Origin: DATLED01 sp035525495
GTDB taxonomy: Bacteria > Actinomycetota > Acidimicrobiia > Acidimicrobiales > CADCTF01
Assembly (NCBI GenBank): GCA_035525495.1
Contig: DATLED010000053.1
Location: 1 to 41,419 of the forward strand
DNA: 41,419 nucleotides
Reading direction: 5' to 3'
Below the pieces are notes generated by a model that was not told the origin of the DNA, searched no databases, and saw only the letters and a program-made list of their open reading frames with translations. This document shows positions 25,201 to 33,151 of this stretch, one piece after another (position 1 is the first letter of the stretch; every line of letters begins with the position of its first letter). A program made the translations under genes and the position numbers.

Positions 25201-26404
25201 GCGGGGCCGCTTCGACCCGGCGATCGACGACGAGCAGTTCTGCGCCCGCCGCCTCCTCGCCCGCATCCACCACTACACCCAGAAGCGCCTGCGCCGCGAG
25301 ATCGAGCCCGTCACCGCGCAGGACTTCCTCCGCTTCCTCCTGCGCTGGCAGCACGCCACGCCCGACACCCGCCTCGAAGGCCGCCGCGGATTGTGCAAGC
25401 TCGTCGAGCAGCTCCAGGGGTTCGAGCTGTCGGCGGGCGCGTGGGAGCAGCACGTCTTCACCGCCCGCATGGCCGACTACCGGCCGGAGTGGCTCGACGG
25501 CCTGTGCATGTCGGGCGACGTGGCCTGGGGTCGCCTCGGGATCCGCCCGAGTGCCGTGTCCGACGACGAGCCCACGCGCACGAAGACCAGTCGGGCCACG
25601 CCGATCGCCGTCCTCCTCCGCAACGACTTCGCGTGGCTGCTCCAAGCGGCGCGCGGCAGCGCCCCCATCGTCGAACCGAGCGACGGACCGACCGCGCAGG
25701 TGCTCGCCGAGCTCCGCCACCGCGGCGCCCTCTTCCACAACGAGCTGGCGGCGGTGCTCGGGTCGGCGGGCGACGTCGAGGATGCGCTGTGGGACGGCGT
25801 CGCGCGCGGCCTCATCACGGCCGACGGCTTTGGCGCCATCCGCTCGCTGCTTCGAGCCCGCCAGCTCAAGTCGGCGTCGGCGGCCACCTTCCCCCGCCGT
25901 CGCCTCCGCCGCGGGGCGACCCAGCGCGTCGGTGCGGACGGTCGCTGGTGCCTCCTCCCGCCCGCAGGCACCGTCGACGATCCGGACGAGCTGGCCGACG
26001 CGGTCGCCGAACAGCTCCTCGCCCGCTGGGGCGTCGTGTTCCGCGACCTCGTCTTCCGGGAGACGCTCGCCCTGCCGTGGCGCGACGTCCTCTACGCACT
26101 GCGTCGCATGGAGGCACGCGGCACCGCCCGCGGCGGTCGCTTCGTCACCGGCTTCACCGGAGAGCAGTACGCGCTCCCGGAGGCCGTCGACGCCCTGCGC
26201 CGCGTCCGCAAGCTCGAGCGTACGGGCGAGGTCGTCCGGCTCTCCGGTGCGGACCCCCTCAACCTCGTCGGCGTCATCGTCCCGGGCACCCGCGTTCCCG
26301 CGGTCCGCACGGCCGTCGTCACCTACACGGACGGCCTCGATCAGGCCATCGACGTCCATGGCCCGACCGCACCGGCAATGACGGTCGCCGTGCCATTGCC
26401 GTAG
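22208..26404 (+). CDS. lhr: Lhr-family ATP-dependent DNA helicase
   Basis: 1398 residues. SF2 motifs: Q-motif region PTAPQLGAWPAIAAGQD, Walker A APTGSGKT (44-51), TTPESLY (Ib), DEIH (171-174), GLSAT (III), IVFVNTRRLAER (IV), ASLELGIDIG (V) and QRVGRSGH (361-368, VI). A long C-terminal half (Lhr-CTD) gives full family length. Lhr is a 3'-to-5' helicase/translocase used in DNA repair, described as damage-inducible in mycobacteria. ATG 22208 directly follows GGGGAGG; a GTG at 22214 has better spacing and would drop two residues. The upstream SOS-like box supports damage control. The stop is 8 nt before the patatin gene. Confidence 0.94.
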   Translation: MPVLDEFHPAVRTWFERRFPDGPTAPQLGAWPAIAAGQDTLVAAPTGSGKTLSGFLVGIDQLYKAHQRGEDLAERTQVVYVSPLKALGVDIQQNLEQPLREIAAIARHELGLEPPSITVGVRNGDTPASQRQAMLRKPPNFLVTTPESLYLLVTSERGRKVLASTRTLIVDEIHAVTRDKRGSHLALTIERLERLCEQRPVRIGLSATQRPIETVARFLVGSEPTPLPTIVDAGHQRDLDLAIELPDGELEAVASNEQFGEVLDRIAEHVTGHRTTIVFVNTRRLAERVAHLLGEKLGEDLVASHHGSLSKERRLKVETRLRAGDLRALVATASLELGIDIGPVELVCQIGSPRSLATFLQRVGRSGHSRAGTPKGRLYPLTRDELVECLGLLAGVRAGRLDALHPPVSPLDILAQQVIAECAAESWKEDDLFDFVRRASPFATLTREAFDEVIDLAAEGITTGRGPRGSYLHRDTVNHEVRGKRGARLASLTSGGAIPETADYRVIADPDDTFVGTVNEDWAIESTAGDVFLLGSTSWRIRRVEPGTVRVVDAHGAPPSVPFWLGEAPARTDELSAEVSQIRECLDGLLGAGEADRGIEWLMQHAGVDFDVASMAVRYLAAARAALGRLPTTEHLVFERFFDETGGMQLVVHAPFGGRINRGFGLALRKRFCVSFDFELQAAASDDAVVLSLGPQHSFPLDSVSRFLASKTVEGVLRQATILSPMFTARWRWNLNRSLVVLRFRGGRRNPPPIQRMESDDLMAAVFPKLVGCQENTTGPIEIPDHPLVRQTMYDCLHEAMDIEGLERVVAGLETGRIQVTCIDTTEPSPLSHEILSARPYTFLDDAPLEERRTRAVQLRRGLPVDQRNLGSLDPDAIARVRDEAAVEVRTADELCELLASMVVCRPRPDDAAFFAELVATGRAAESDDDFWIATESQALAAGLRQDEPDPTAAATCLRGHLEVLGPVTAAELETRTGLRRSTVQIALAELENDGFMLRGRFDPAIDDEQFCARRLLARIHHYTQKRLRREIEPVTAQDFLRFLLRWQHATPDTRLEGRRGLCKLVEQLQGFELSAGAWEQHVFTARMADYRPEWLDGLCMSGDVAWGRLGIRPSAVSDDEPTRTKTSRATPIAVLLRNDFAWLLQAARGSAPIVEPSDGPTAQVLAELRHRGALFHNELAAVLGSAGDVEDALWDGVARGLITADGFGAIRSLLRARQLKSASAATFPRRRLRRGATQRVGADGRWCLLPPAGTVDDPDELADAVAEQLLARWGVVFRDLVFRETLALPWRDVLYALRRMEARGTARGGRFVTGFTGEQYALPEAVDALRRVRKLERTGEVVRLSGADPLNLVGVIVPGTRVPAVRTAVVTYTDGLDQAIDVHGPTAPAMTVAVPLP

Positions 26405-26412
26405 CCCGTCAA

Positions 26413-27291
26413 ATGCGGGATACCGGACAGATGACCATCCTTCGCCCGAGCGGCCCCTGGCGGCGGGCCCCCCGGACGATCTTCGTCCTGGGGGGCGGGG
26501 GCAACCTCGGAGCGCTGCAGGTGGGCATGCTGCAGGCAGTGCTCGAGCGGGGCATCGTGCCCGATGAGCTCGTCGGCTGCTCGGCCGGTGCCCTCAACGC
26601 CGCCATGCTCGCGGCCGACCCGACCGCCGACGGCCTCGACCGCCTACGGACGCTCTGGCTCACCGGACAAGAGGACATCGTGGCCCCCTTCAGCCGCTTC
26701 GACGGCGTCCGACTCCTCACCCACCGGGGCGTGGCGCTGCAGTCGAACGACGGCCTCCGCCGGCTCCTCGAGACCCATCTGCCCCACCGCCGGTTCGAGG
26801 ACTTCCCCATCCCGTTCCACGTCGTGGCCACGTCTCTGACGACGAACTCGGAGCGCTGGTTCTCGAAGGGCGACGTGATCGAGCCGATCCTGGCCTCGGC
26901 GGCGCTGCCGGCGATCTTCCCGCCGGTCGTGATCGACGGCGACGTGCTCGTCGACGGCGGCGTCCTCAACAACGTGCCCATCTCGAAGGCCCACGAGCTG
27001 TCCCCGAATCGCATCTACGTCTTCCACGTCGGCAACTTCGAACGACCACGGCTGGCGCCGAAGAAGCCGATCGACGTGCTCCTCCAGGCGTTCTCCATCA
27101 GCCGTTCGTACCGCTTCGAGACCGAGGTTCGGCAGGTGCCCGCTCCCGGCGTCGAGGTCGTGGTGGTGCCCAGCGTCGACCCGGGCAAACTTCGCTACAA
27201 CGACTTCAGCCGATCGGCCGAGCTCATCGAACGGGGACGGGCGGCGACCGCCACCTACCTCGACACGCGGGTCGAAGCGGTCCACAGCTGA
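26413..27291 (+). CDS. Patatin-like phospholipase
   Basis: 292 residues from ATG at 26413; an in-frame ATG at 26431 is an alternative. The oxyanion loop is GGGGNLG (about 27-33), the nucleophile is Ser57 in GCSAG (G-x-S-x-G) and the catalytic Asp is Asp181 in VDGG. The dyad and order match bacterial patatin/RssA-like proteins. No signal peptide or membrane helix. It probably cleaves acyl esters of membrane lipids; substrate and regulator are unknown. It is 8 nt downstream of lhr and probably co-transcribed. Confidence 0.9.
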   Translation: MRDTGQMTILRPSGPWRRAPRTIFVLGGGGNLGALQVGMLQAVLERGIVPDELVGCSAGALNAAMLAADPTADGLDRLRTLWLTGQEDIVAPFSRFDGVRLLTHRGVALQSNDGLRRLLETHLPHRRFEDFPIPFHVVATSLTTNSERWFSKGDVIEPILASAALPAIFPPVVIDGDVLVDGGVLNNVPISKAHELSPNRIYVFHVGNFERPRLAPKKPIDVLLQAFSISRSYRFETEVRQVPAPGVEVVVVPSVDPGKLRYNDFSRSAELIERGRAATATYLDTRVEAVHS

Positions 27292-27339
27292 AGGTCGCGC
27301 AACCTCCCAGACGTGCGAGCATGGCGAGGTGGCCCGTCG

Positions 27340-29193
27340 GTGATCGCAGTCGAGAACGCGTCCCTCGCCGACCGTCGATGGGAGCGGCGGCCGCGCCTCG
27401 CGCTCGTGCTGCGCATCGTGATCTTCCTCGCGCCGGCGATCGTCGCGACCGACGCCAGCCTCGTCCTGACCAGGCTCCTCCCGCACCCCCACGGCTTCCT
27501 GGCGGCGGCCGCGTGGTGGATCGGCGTCCTCGGGTTCTCGGGGCTCGTCCTGTTCGTGTTCGACCGCATCTTCCGCCGGCTGCTCCCCCTGACGGTGCTC
27601 CTCGACCTCGCGCTCGTGTTCCCCGGAACGGCGCCATCGCGGTTCTCCGCCGCCTTCCGCAGCGGCACCGTCAAGAACCTGCAGCGTCGCATCGACCAGG
27701 CCAAGGACGACGCTTCCCACGTGAGCGCGGCCGAGGCCGCCGCCACCGTCGTCGGGCTCGTCGGGGCCCTGGCCGTCCACGACCCGCGCACCCGCGGCCA
27801 CTCGGAGCGGACCCGTGCGTACGCCGAGCTCATCGCCGAGGAGCTCGGCCTGCTCCCCGAGGACCGCGACCGCCTTCGATGGTCGGCGCTCCTCCACGAC
27901 ATCGGGAAGCTCCACGTGCCCGCGAGCCTCCTCAACAAGGCCGGCCGTCCGGACCCCGACGAGTGGGAGACGCTGATCCGCCACCCCGCGGAAGGCGCTC
28001 GAATCGCCACCGGACTCCGCGAGTGGCTCGGGCCGTGGGGCCTCGCGATCGAGCAGCACCACGAACGCTTCGACGGCACGGGCTACCCGGCGGGGCTGCG
28101 TGGCTCCGCCATCTCCCTCGCCGGACGGATCGTGGCCGTGGCCGACGCCTACGAGGTCATGACGTCCTCGCGCTCCTACGGACCGGCGATCTCGGCGGCG
28201 GCCGCGCGCGAGGAGCTCGTCCGCTGCGCGGGCGGGCACTTCGACCCCGAGATCGTCCACGCCTTCCTCCGCATCGCCCTCGGCAAGTTCCCGCGCCGGG
28301 CCGGGGTGTTCGTCGCGCTCGCGCAGATCCCAGGGCTGGTCGGTTTCGAGCACCTGGTGCAACAGGCGGGCTCGGCGCTCGTGGCCGGCGGTGCAGTGAC
28401 GGCCCTCGCCCTCGGTGGCGTCGTCCTCCCCGGCTCGAACGGACTCGGCGGCCTCGACTCCCTCGACGGCCGATCCGACGCGACGAGCCGCCCGCAGGCT
28501 TCGGCGCCGTCCGCCCGCGCGGTGACGTCGACGACGGCGGGGGCGACGACGACGACGGCGACGACGGAGACGGCGACGACGACGGCCGCTCCCGGAGCGA
28601 CGTTCGCTCCCGCGACCACCGCGGCCCCGCCCGCAAGCGTGCCTCCTGACCGCCGCACGTCGTTCCTCGGGGGCACGGCGAGCGGCCAGCCGGCGACGCC
28701 TGCCGAGCTGGTGAGCTCGCGACCCGGGGGCACCGGGGATCCCGACTACGACGGCGACGGGGCTCCCGGACGGACGGTCGGCCGCTCGCCGCGCGCCGAG
28801 GCTTCGACCGACCCCGCCGAGCACCAGGCGTGGATCGGCACGTTCGCGCCGGGGACGCGGGTCACCGGTACCCCGGTCCTCGAGATCGCATCGGCCCTTG
28901 CCGGGTTCGGTTCCGGAAGGGGAACGCTGCGCGCCGTGCTCCTCGACTGCGACGCCACCGGATCGGCATGCTCCGGGACCGAGGTCAGCCGGGCCAAGCT
29001 CTCGAAGGCCGAGTGGGGCGACGGATCGGGCGGCTTCGCCGTCAGGACCCTCACGTTCGATGCGACCGACCACGTCGTCGCCGCGGGTAGGACGCTCGTC
29101 CTGCGCATCGGCGTCCCCATGGCGAGCCCCTCCCTCGTCGTCGCCTACGGCACCTCCACGCACGCGTCCGCCCTCACGCTCGATCTCTCGTAG
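27340..29193 (+). CDS. Membrane HD-GYP phosphodiesterase with exported C-terminal domain
   Basis: 617 residues from GTG at 27340, preceded by GAGGTGG at 7-8 nt (a GTG at 27313 is a longer option). Three hydrophobic helices lie at about 20-95, then a coiled segment. The HD-GYP domain (about 130-320) has His186-Asp187 in LLHDIGK and the metal/GYP segment HHERFDGTGYP (240-250); these usually hydrolyse cyclic di-GMP. A further helix at about 343-365 is followed by a Thr/Ala-rich linker, a DYDGDG calcium-like loop and a C-terminal beta-rich domain of about 130 residues. If the last helix crosses the membrane, the C-terminal domain is outside and could be a sensor. I do not recognise that domain. 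Confidence 0.85.
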   Translation: MIAVENASLADRRWERRPRLALVLRIVIFLAPAIVATDASLVLTRLLPHPHGFLAAAAWWIGVLGFSGLVLFVFDRIFRRLLPLTVLLDLALVFPGTAPSRFSAAFRSGTVKNLQRRIDQAKDDASHVSAAEAAATVVGLVGALAVHDPRTRGHSERTRAYAELIAEELGLLPEDRDRLRWSALLHDIGKLHVPASLLNKAGRPDPDEWETLIRHPAEGARIATGLREWLGPWGLAIEQHHERFDGTGYPAGLRGSAISLAGRIVAVADAYEVMTSSRSYGPAISAAAAREELVRCAGGHFDPEIVHAFLRIALGKFPRRAGVFVALAQIPGLVGFEHLVQQAGSALVAGGAVTALALGGVVLPGSNGLGGLDSLDGRSDATSRPQASAPSARAVTSTTAGATTTTATTETATTTAAPGATFAPATTAAPPASVPPDRRTSFLGGTASGQPATPAELVSSRPGGTGDPDYDGDGAPGRTVGRSPRAEASTDPAEHQAWIGTFAPGTRVTGTPVLEIASALAGFGSGRGTLRAVLLDCDATGSACSGTEVSRAKLSKAEWGDGSGGFAVRTLTFDATDHVVAAGRTLVLRIGVPMASPSLVVAYGTSTHASALTLDLS

Positions 29194-29230
29194 ACGGACG
29201 ACGCACGGACACTGCGGTTAGCGTCGGACC

Positions 29231-30454
29231 ATGGCGACGCCGGTCCACGAGCTGGACCTCCCCGAGATCGACCTCTTCGGCGTCGCCCGCGAGGAGAAGA
29301 ACGCCCGCTACGCCGCCGCCCGCGAGGAGCACTGGCTGGCGCGCATGCCGATGGGGTACGCCGTCATGCGCCACGCCGACGTGGTCGCCCTGCTGCGCGA
29401 GCGTCGCTTCCACTCGGCGATCGCGCTCCTCGGACAGATGGCGGGCGTGGCCGACGAGGAGTTCGCCAACCGGCAGACGAAGTCGATCCTCGCCATGGAG
29501 GGCGATCCCCATGGACGCCTCCGCCGGCTGGTGGCGCCCGCGTTCACGCCGAGATCCGCGGATCGCCTCCGTCCGTTCATGCGCGAGGTCGTCGGCGGCC
29601 TGATCGATCCCGTCGTCGCGTCCGGCGGCTGCGAACTCGTCGCCGACGTGTGCGAGCCCTATCCCATCCCGATCGTGTGCGAGCTGCTCGGCGCGCCGAA
29701 GGAGGACTGGAAGCTCTTCTCGGCGTGGGCCACCGACATCTTCCGCATCTTCAACGGAGACATCGCGGGTGATCTCGAGACGATCAAAGCGGCGATGCAG
29801 GAGCTCGACGCCTACGTGCGGGCGATGATCGATGAGCGCCGCGCCTCGACGAGCACCTACGAGGACCTGCTCTCCGATCTCCTCGCCGCCGAGGAGGCGG
29901 GCGACCGCCTGTCGACCGACGAGCTCGTGATGATGACCGAGGCCGTGCTCATGGCGGGCACCGACACGACCCGCAACCAGCTCGCCTGCGCGGTAGCGCT
30001 CTTCACCGACTTCCCCGATCAGTGGAGGCTCCTTGGCGAACACCCCGAGCTGGCCGCCACCGCCGTCGAGGAATGCATGCGTGTCCTCGGCGCCGTGCGG
30101 GGCACCGCCCGCATCGCGTCGGAGGACATCGAATACCGAGACGTCCTGTTCCCCGCGGGCACCCTCGTCGCCATCAGCCTGCAGTCGGCGAACTTCGACC
30201 CGGCGGTGATGGAGACGCCGGGCGACTTCGACATCACCCGCAAGCAGCCGGCACAGCAGATGACGTTCGGCTCCGGCATCCACCACTGCCTCGGCGCGTC
30301 CCTCGCCCGCGCCGAGCTCCAGGAGGCCCTTCCGCTCCTGGCCCGCCGCATGCCCGACCTCGCCGTCGACGGCGCCATCGAGTGGAAGCCCGAGACCTTC
30401 GGCATCTGGGGACCGGCCCGCCTCCCGCTGCGCTTCGCCCCGTCGTCGGCCTGA
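29231..30454 (+). CDS. Cytochrome P450
   Basis: 407 residues. The oxygen-binding I-helix motif is AGTDTTR (about 243-249), the K-helix is E281-C-M-R284 (E-x2-R), and the heme loop FGSGIHHCLG has Cys353 as iron ligand. Length and lack of a membrane anchor fit a soluble class-I bacterial P450 needing ferredoxin and a reductase, neither of which is in the window. The substrate is unknown. Its TGA shares one base with the ATG of the PqqD-M50 fusion gene, so the two are translationally coupled. That is the main hint that it belongs to the neighbouring system. Confidence 0.95.
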   Translation: MATPVHELDLPEIDLFGVAREEKNARYAAAREEHWLARMPMGYAVMRHADVVALLRERRFHSAIALLGQMAGVADEEFANRQTKSILAMEGDPHGRLRRLVAPAFTPRSADRLRPFMREVVGGLIDPVVASGGCELVADVCEPYPIPIVCELLGAPKEDWKLFSAWATDIFRIFNGDIAGDLETIKAAMQELDAYVRAMIDERRASTSTYEDLLSDLLAAEEAGDRLSTDELVMMTEAVLMAGTDTTRNQLACAVALFTDFPDQWRLLGEHPELAATAVEECMRVLGAVRGTARIASEDIEYRDVLFPAGTLVAISLQSANFDPAVMETPGDFDITRKQPAQQMTFGSGIHHCLGASLARAELQEALPLLARRMPDLAVDGAIEWKPETFGIWGPARLPLRFAPSSA

Positions 30455-32634
30455 TGGTGGCACCCAGTGCGCTGGGAGCGCGAGAGGCCGACGCGTGGCC
30501 GCCGCGCATGGTACGGCCGCGCCGGGGGGGTCGGGTGCGGGTCTGGGAGGCGCTCGACCGCGCCCTCGACCCGCTCGCGTGGCGACCGCAGCTGGCCGGA
30601 CACGTCGAGCTGAAGGACTTCCGCGTCCGCCGGGGAACCGACTACACGATCATCGCCAATCGTCGCGACATGGTGTACTACCGCCTCGATCCGGCCGAGG
30701 CCGCCATCGTCCGGCGCTTCGACGGCGACAAGACGGTGGGCGAGGTCCTCGGCGAGCACCTCGACGAGGTGTCCGAGCTGTCCCTCGGCGAGTTCGCCGA
30801 GCTCATGCTGCAGCTCCAGTCCGGCCGGATGTTCACGACCGGTGGAGGTGACGTCGTCGAGGCTCTGGGTTCCGCGCTCACCAAGGGAAGCCGCCTCGGT
30901 CGGGCCGTGTCCAAGATCGTTCGTTCACAACCGGTGGAGTGGCGGGGGGCCGAGGGGCCCGTGCGGTGGATGTACCGCCACGGCCTGCGGTTCGCCTTCC
31001 ACCCCGTCGGCGCCGTCGCCACGGCGCTCCTCGCCTTCGCCGGCTTCGCCGCCTTTCTCGCCCTGTCCCGCAGCAACCGGTTCTCGCTCGTGACGGACTC
31101 GCCCGCCCTCGAGGGTGCGGTGCTCGTCGGGTTGAGCTACCTGCTCGGGGTCTGCCACGAGATCGGCCACGCCGTCGTCCTCGTGCACCGCGGGTGCCGG
31201 GTGAAGAGCGCGGGATTCCTCATCTACTTCGGGTCGCCGGCACTGTTCATCGACTCCTCCGACGGGCTCATGCTCGACCAACGGGGCCGCATCCAGCAGT
31301 CCCTCGCCGGGCCGTACACCGAGCTCGCCATCGCCGGCGCGGCATCGCTCTTCGCGTTCGCCTTCCCCGACGTCGCCCTGAGCGAGACCCTCTTCCGCTT
31401 CGCCCTCCTCAACTACTTCGTGGTGTTCCTCAACCTCGTCCCCCTCCTCGAGCTCGACGGGTACTGGATCTTCTCCGAGCTCATCCAGGTGCCGGACCTC
31501 CGTCCCCGGTCGCTCGCCTTCGTCCGCAGGCAGCTCTGGACCCGCCTCCGCCGCCGCCAGCGCCTGACCCGACAGGAGGTCGGGCTGGCCGTCTACGGGA
31601 CCTTGGGTGTCGCCTTCACCGTCTTCTCCTTCTACGGCGCGTTCTACTTCTGGCAGCAGATCCTCGGGGGCCTGGTCTCCAAGCTCTGGGGTGCAGGCCC
31701 GATCGCCCGGGTGGTCCTCGTCGTCCTCGGCATTGTCGTCGCCGGCCCCGTCGTACGGGCCGGCATCGACGCCGGCCGCTCGGTTGGCGCAGCCATCCGG
31801 GAGCAGCTGCGGCGGGTGAAGTTCCGGCTCGAGACGGACTGGCGGGTCGAGGCTGCCGAGCTCCTCGAGGAATCTCCGCTCTTCCACGACCTCGACGCCG
31901 ACGTCCTCGGCACCCTGGCCGGCCGCGTCGAGCGCGAGATCGTGCCCGCCGGGTCGGCCGTGTTCGAACAGGGCGACCGGGCGACGGCCCTCTACGTCGT
32001 CCGCCACGGTCTCTTCGCCGTCGTGGAGCGCGACCTGCAGTCCGGTCGCGAGCGGACGCTGCGGCTGCTCGGCCGGGGCGAGGTCTTCGGAGAGCTGGCA
32101 CTGCTTGGCAACGCCCCCCGCGCGGCCACGATCCGGGCCACGTTCGCCGGCGAGGTCTTCGTGCTCCCCAAGGGCGTCTTCGATCGGCTCCTCGCCGACG
32201 TCGCCAACGCCGCCGCCCTCTCGACGGTCTCCCCTGGCCTGCAGGACCTCGAGGAGCTGCGCACCATCCGCTGCTTCGCCCACCTCAGCGCCGGCGAGCT
32301 CGCCCAGGTCCGCGACAGCGGCGCCTGGATGCTCGTTCCCGCGGGCGAGGTCATCGTCACCGAGGGCCACGCGGGCGACGACTTCTACGGGCTGCGCACG
32401 GGCCAGGCCGAGGTGCTCGTCGGTCGACGGCTCGTCACCCTCCTCGGCCCGGGCGACTGGTTCGGCGAGCGGGCGCTGATCTCCGGGTCCGCCCGTCACG
32501 CCACGGTTCGCGCTCGCACACCGGCGCGGGTCTTCCGGCTCGATGGCAGGGCCTTCGACGACCTCCTCCGTGCCGCGTTCGCTTCCGACCGGCCCACCAG
32601 ACGGCACGCCGAGCAACGCTCCTGGGAGCATTGA
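30454..32634 (+). CDS. PqqD-like / M50 intramembrane metalloprotease / double cyclic-nucleotide-binding fusion
   Basis: 726 residues. About 55-128: a small winged-helix-like segment (VYYRLDPAEAAIVRRFDGDKT, then GRMF) resembling PqqD/RRE peptide-binding domains. About 183-435: several membrane helices with the zinc motif HEIGH (235-239) and the third-ligand motif LELDGYW (Asp335), the signature of M50 site-2 proteases. About 472-580 and 605-712: two cyclic-nucleotide-binding beta-barrels (FEQGDRATALYVV, GEVFGELALLG; TEGHAGDDFYGL, GDWFGERALI). The three module types in one chain suggest a nucleotide-gated membrane protease that captures a peptide. Starts at ATG 30454, ATG 30508 or GTG 30535 are all in frame; the first is coupled to the P450 stop. 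A 69-residue zinc-ribbon gene and a repeat peptide follow. Confidence 0.88.
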   Translation: MVAPSALGAREADAWPPRMVRPRRGGRVRVWEALDRALDPLAWRPQLAGHVELKDFRVRRGTDYTIIANRRDMVYYRLDPAEAAIVRRFDGDKTVGEVLGEHLDEVSELSLGEFAELMLQLQSGRMFTTGGGDVVEALGSALTKGSRLGRAVSKIVRSQPVEWRGAEGPVRWMYRHGLRFAFHPVGAVATALLAFAGFAAFLALSRSNRFSLVTDSPALEGAVLVGLSYLLGVCHEIGHAVVLVHRGCRVKSAGFLIYFGSPALFIDSSDGLMLDQRGRIQQSLAGPYTELAIAGAASLFAFAFPDVALSETLFRFALLNYFVVFLNLVPLLELDGYWIFSELIQVPDLRPRSLAFVRRQLWTRLRRRQRLTRQEVGLAVYGTLGVAFTVFSFYGAFYFWQQILGGLVSKLWGAGPIARVVLVVLGIVVAGPVVRAGIDAGRSVGAAIREQLRRVKFRLETDWRVEAAELLEESPLFHDLDADVLGTLAGRVEREIVPAGSAVFEQGDRATALYVVRHGLFAVVERDLQSGRERTLRLLGRGEVFGELALLGNAPRAATIRATFAGEVFVLPKGVFDRLLADVANAAALSTVSPGLQDLEELRTIRCFAHLSAGELAQVRDSGAWMLVPAGEVIVTEGHAGDDFYGLRTGQAEVLVGRRLVTLLGPGDWFGERALISGSARHATVRARTPARVFRLDGRAFDDLLRAAFASDRPTRRHAEQRSWEH

Positions 32635-32637
32635 TCC

Positions 32638-32847
32638 ATGGACTGCTGGCACTGTCAGAGGAACGCCGTGGGATCGTGTCGCTTCTGCGGCCGCGGCATC
32701 TGCCCGGACCACGTCGACACCAAGCCGTTCATCCTCGAGATGTTCCGCTCCGAATCCACGCTCCGGGCGCTCGTCGTCGAAGACGCGCTCTACTGCGGCT
32801 ACTGCCGTCCCCGCCCCACGCCCGTCGACCTCCCCGACCTCGAGTGA
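32638..32847 (+). CDS. Small multi-zinc-ribbon (B-box-like) protein
   Basis: 69 residues, three nucleotides after the protease stop, with GGGAG 8 nt before the ATG. Metal-binding pairs are regularly spaced: C3-x2-C6, C14-x2-C17, C22-x2-H25 and C53-x2-C56, which could hold two zinc ions in a B-box or DUF2180-like arrangement. Between them lies TKPFILEMFRSESTLRALVVEDALY with no membrane segment. A possible adaptor or chaperone for the neighbouring protease or peptide; no enzymatic motif. Clearly part of the same operon. Confidence 0.75.
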   Translation: MDCWHCQRNAVGSCRFCGRGICPDHVDTKPFILEMFRSESTLRALVVEDALYCGYCRPRPTPVDLPDLE

Positions 32848-32865
32848 AGGAAGTCACGCCCCGAT

Positions 32866-32881
32866 GGTGATGCGCGTCACC
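32866..32881 (+). promoter_or_regulatory. CRP/FNR-type palindrome
   Basis: GGTGA-TGCGCG-TCACC is a perfect 5-bp-arm palindrome with a 6-nt spacer, the geometry of CRP-family sites (TGTGA-N6-TCACA). It lies 61 nt before the repeat-peptide start and about 300 nt before a Crp-type regulator gene. The 95-bp gap 32848-32942 otherwise holds only a strong ribosome-binding site (GGAGG) before 32943. Confidence 0.6.
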
Positions 32882-32942
32882 GACCGACCACGCCCTCCGG
32901 CGCGACCTTGGGGCGAACAGACCCCTGCAACGGAGGACTCCC

Positions 32943-33143
32943 ATGGCGGAGCAAGAGAAGAGCAAGATCACCCCCAAGCGGCCCGGTGCGGAAGAGGACG
33001 TGCCGCTGAGCCGGGTGACCGAGCGGGCCGAAGAAGAGCGCAAGTCGCTCGGCCGCAAGACCCTCGGCCGCAAGACGCTCGGCCGCAAGACCCTCGGCCG
33101 CAAGACGCTCGGCCGCAAGACGCTCGGCCGCAAGGGCATCTGA
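32943..33143 (+). CDS. Small peptide with six (S/T)LGRK repeats, possible precursor peptide
   Basis: 66 residues with GGAGG 6 nt upstream of the ATG. Residues 1-34 are charged and non-repetitive (MAEQEKSKITPKRPGAEE, then VTERAEEERK), like a leader. Residues 35-64 are six tandem pentapeptides, SLGRK then TLGRK five times, ending Gly-Ile. No signal peptide, membrane helix or Cys. I do not recognise the family. It lies between a PqqD-M50 protease with a zinc-ribbon partner and a Crp regulator, which suggests a processed or modified peptide, or a basic nucleic-acid-binding tail; both are inference. The antisense strand is also open here, but the ribosome-binding site and context favour this frame. 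Confidence 0.72.
   Translation: MAEQEKSKITPKRPGAEEDVPLSRVTERAEEERKSLGRKTLGRKTLGRKTLGRKTLGRKTLGRKGI
33045..33134 (+). repeat. Six tandem 15-bp coding repeats
   Basis: Six head-to-tail 15-bp units encode (S/T)LGRK. After the first codon the units are identical (CTC GGC CGC AAG); the Thr codons alternate between ACC and ACG. Such near-identity points to recent slippage or recombination and probably variable copy number among relatives. Confidence 0.92.
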
Positions 33144-33151
33144 CCTCCCCG

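Noticed and set aside
26644..29163. Long minus-strand open frame (839 codons) opposite patatin and HD-GYP genes
   Set aside because: Crosses two well-supported plus-strand genes and has shadow composition.
33045..33134. Tandem direct repeats as a possible CRISPR array
   Set aside because: Units are 15 bp, contiguous, without spacers and in frame with a coding sequence.
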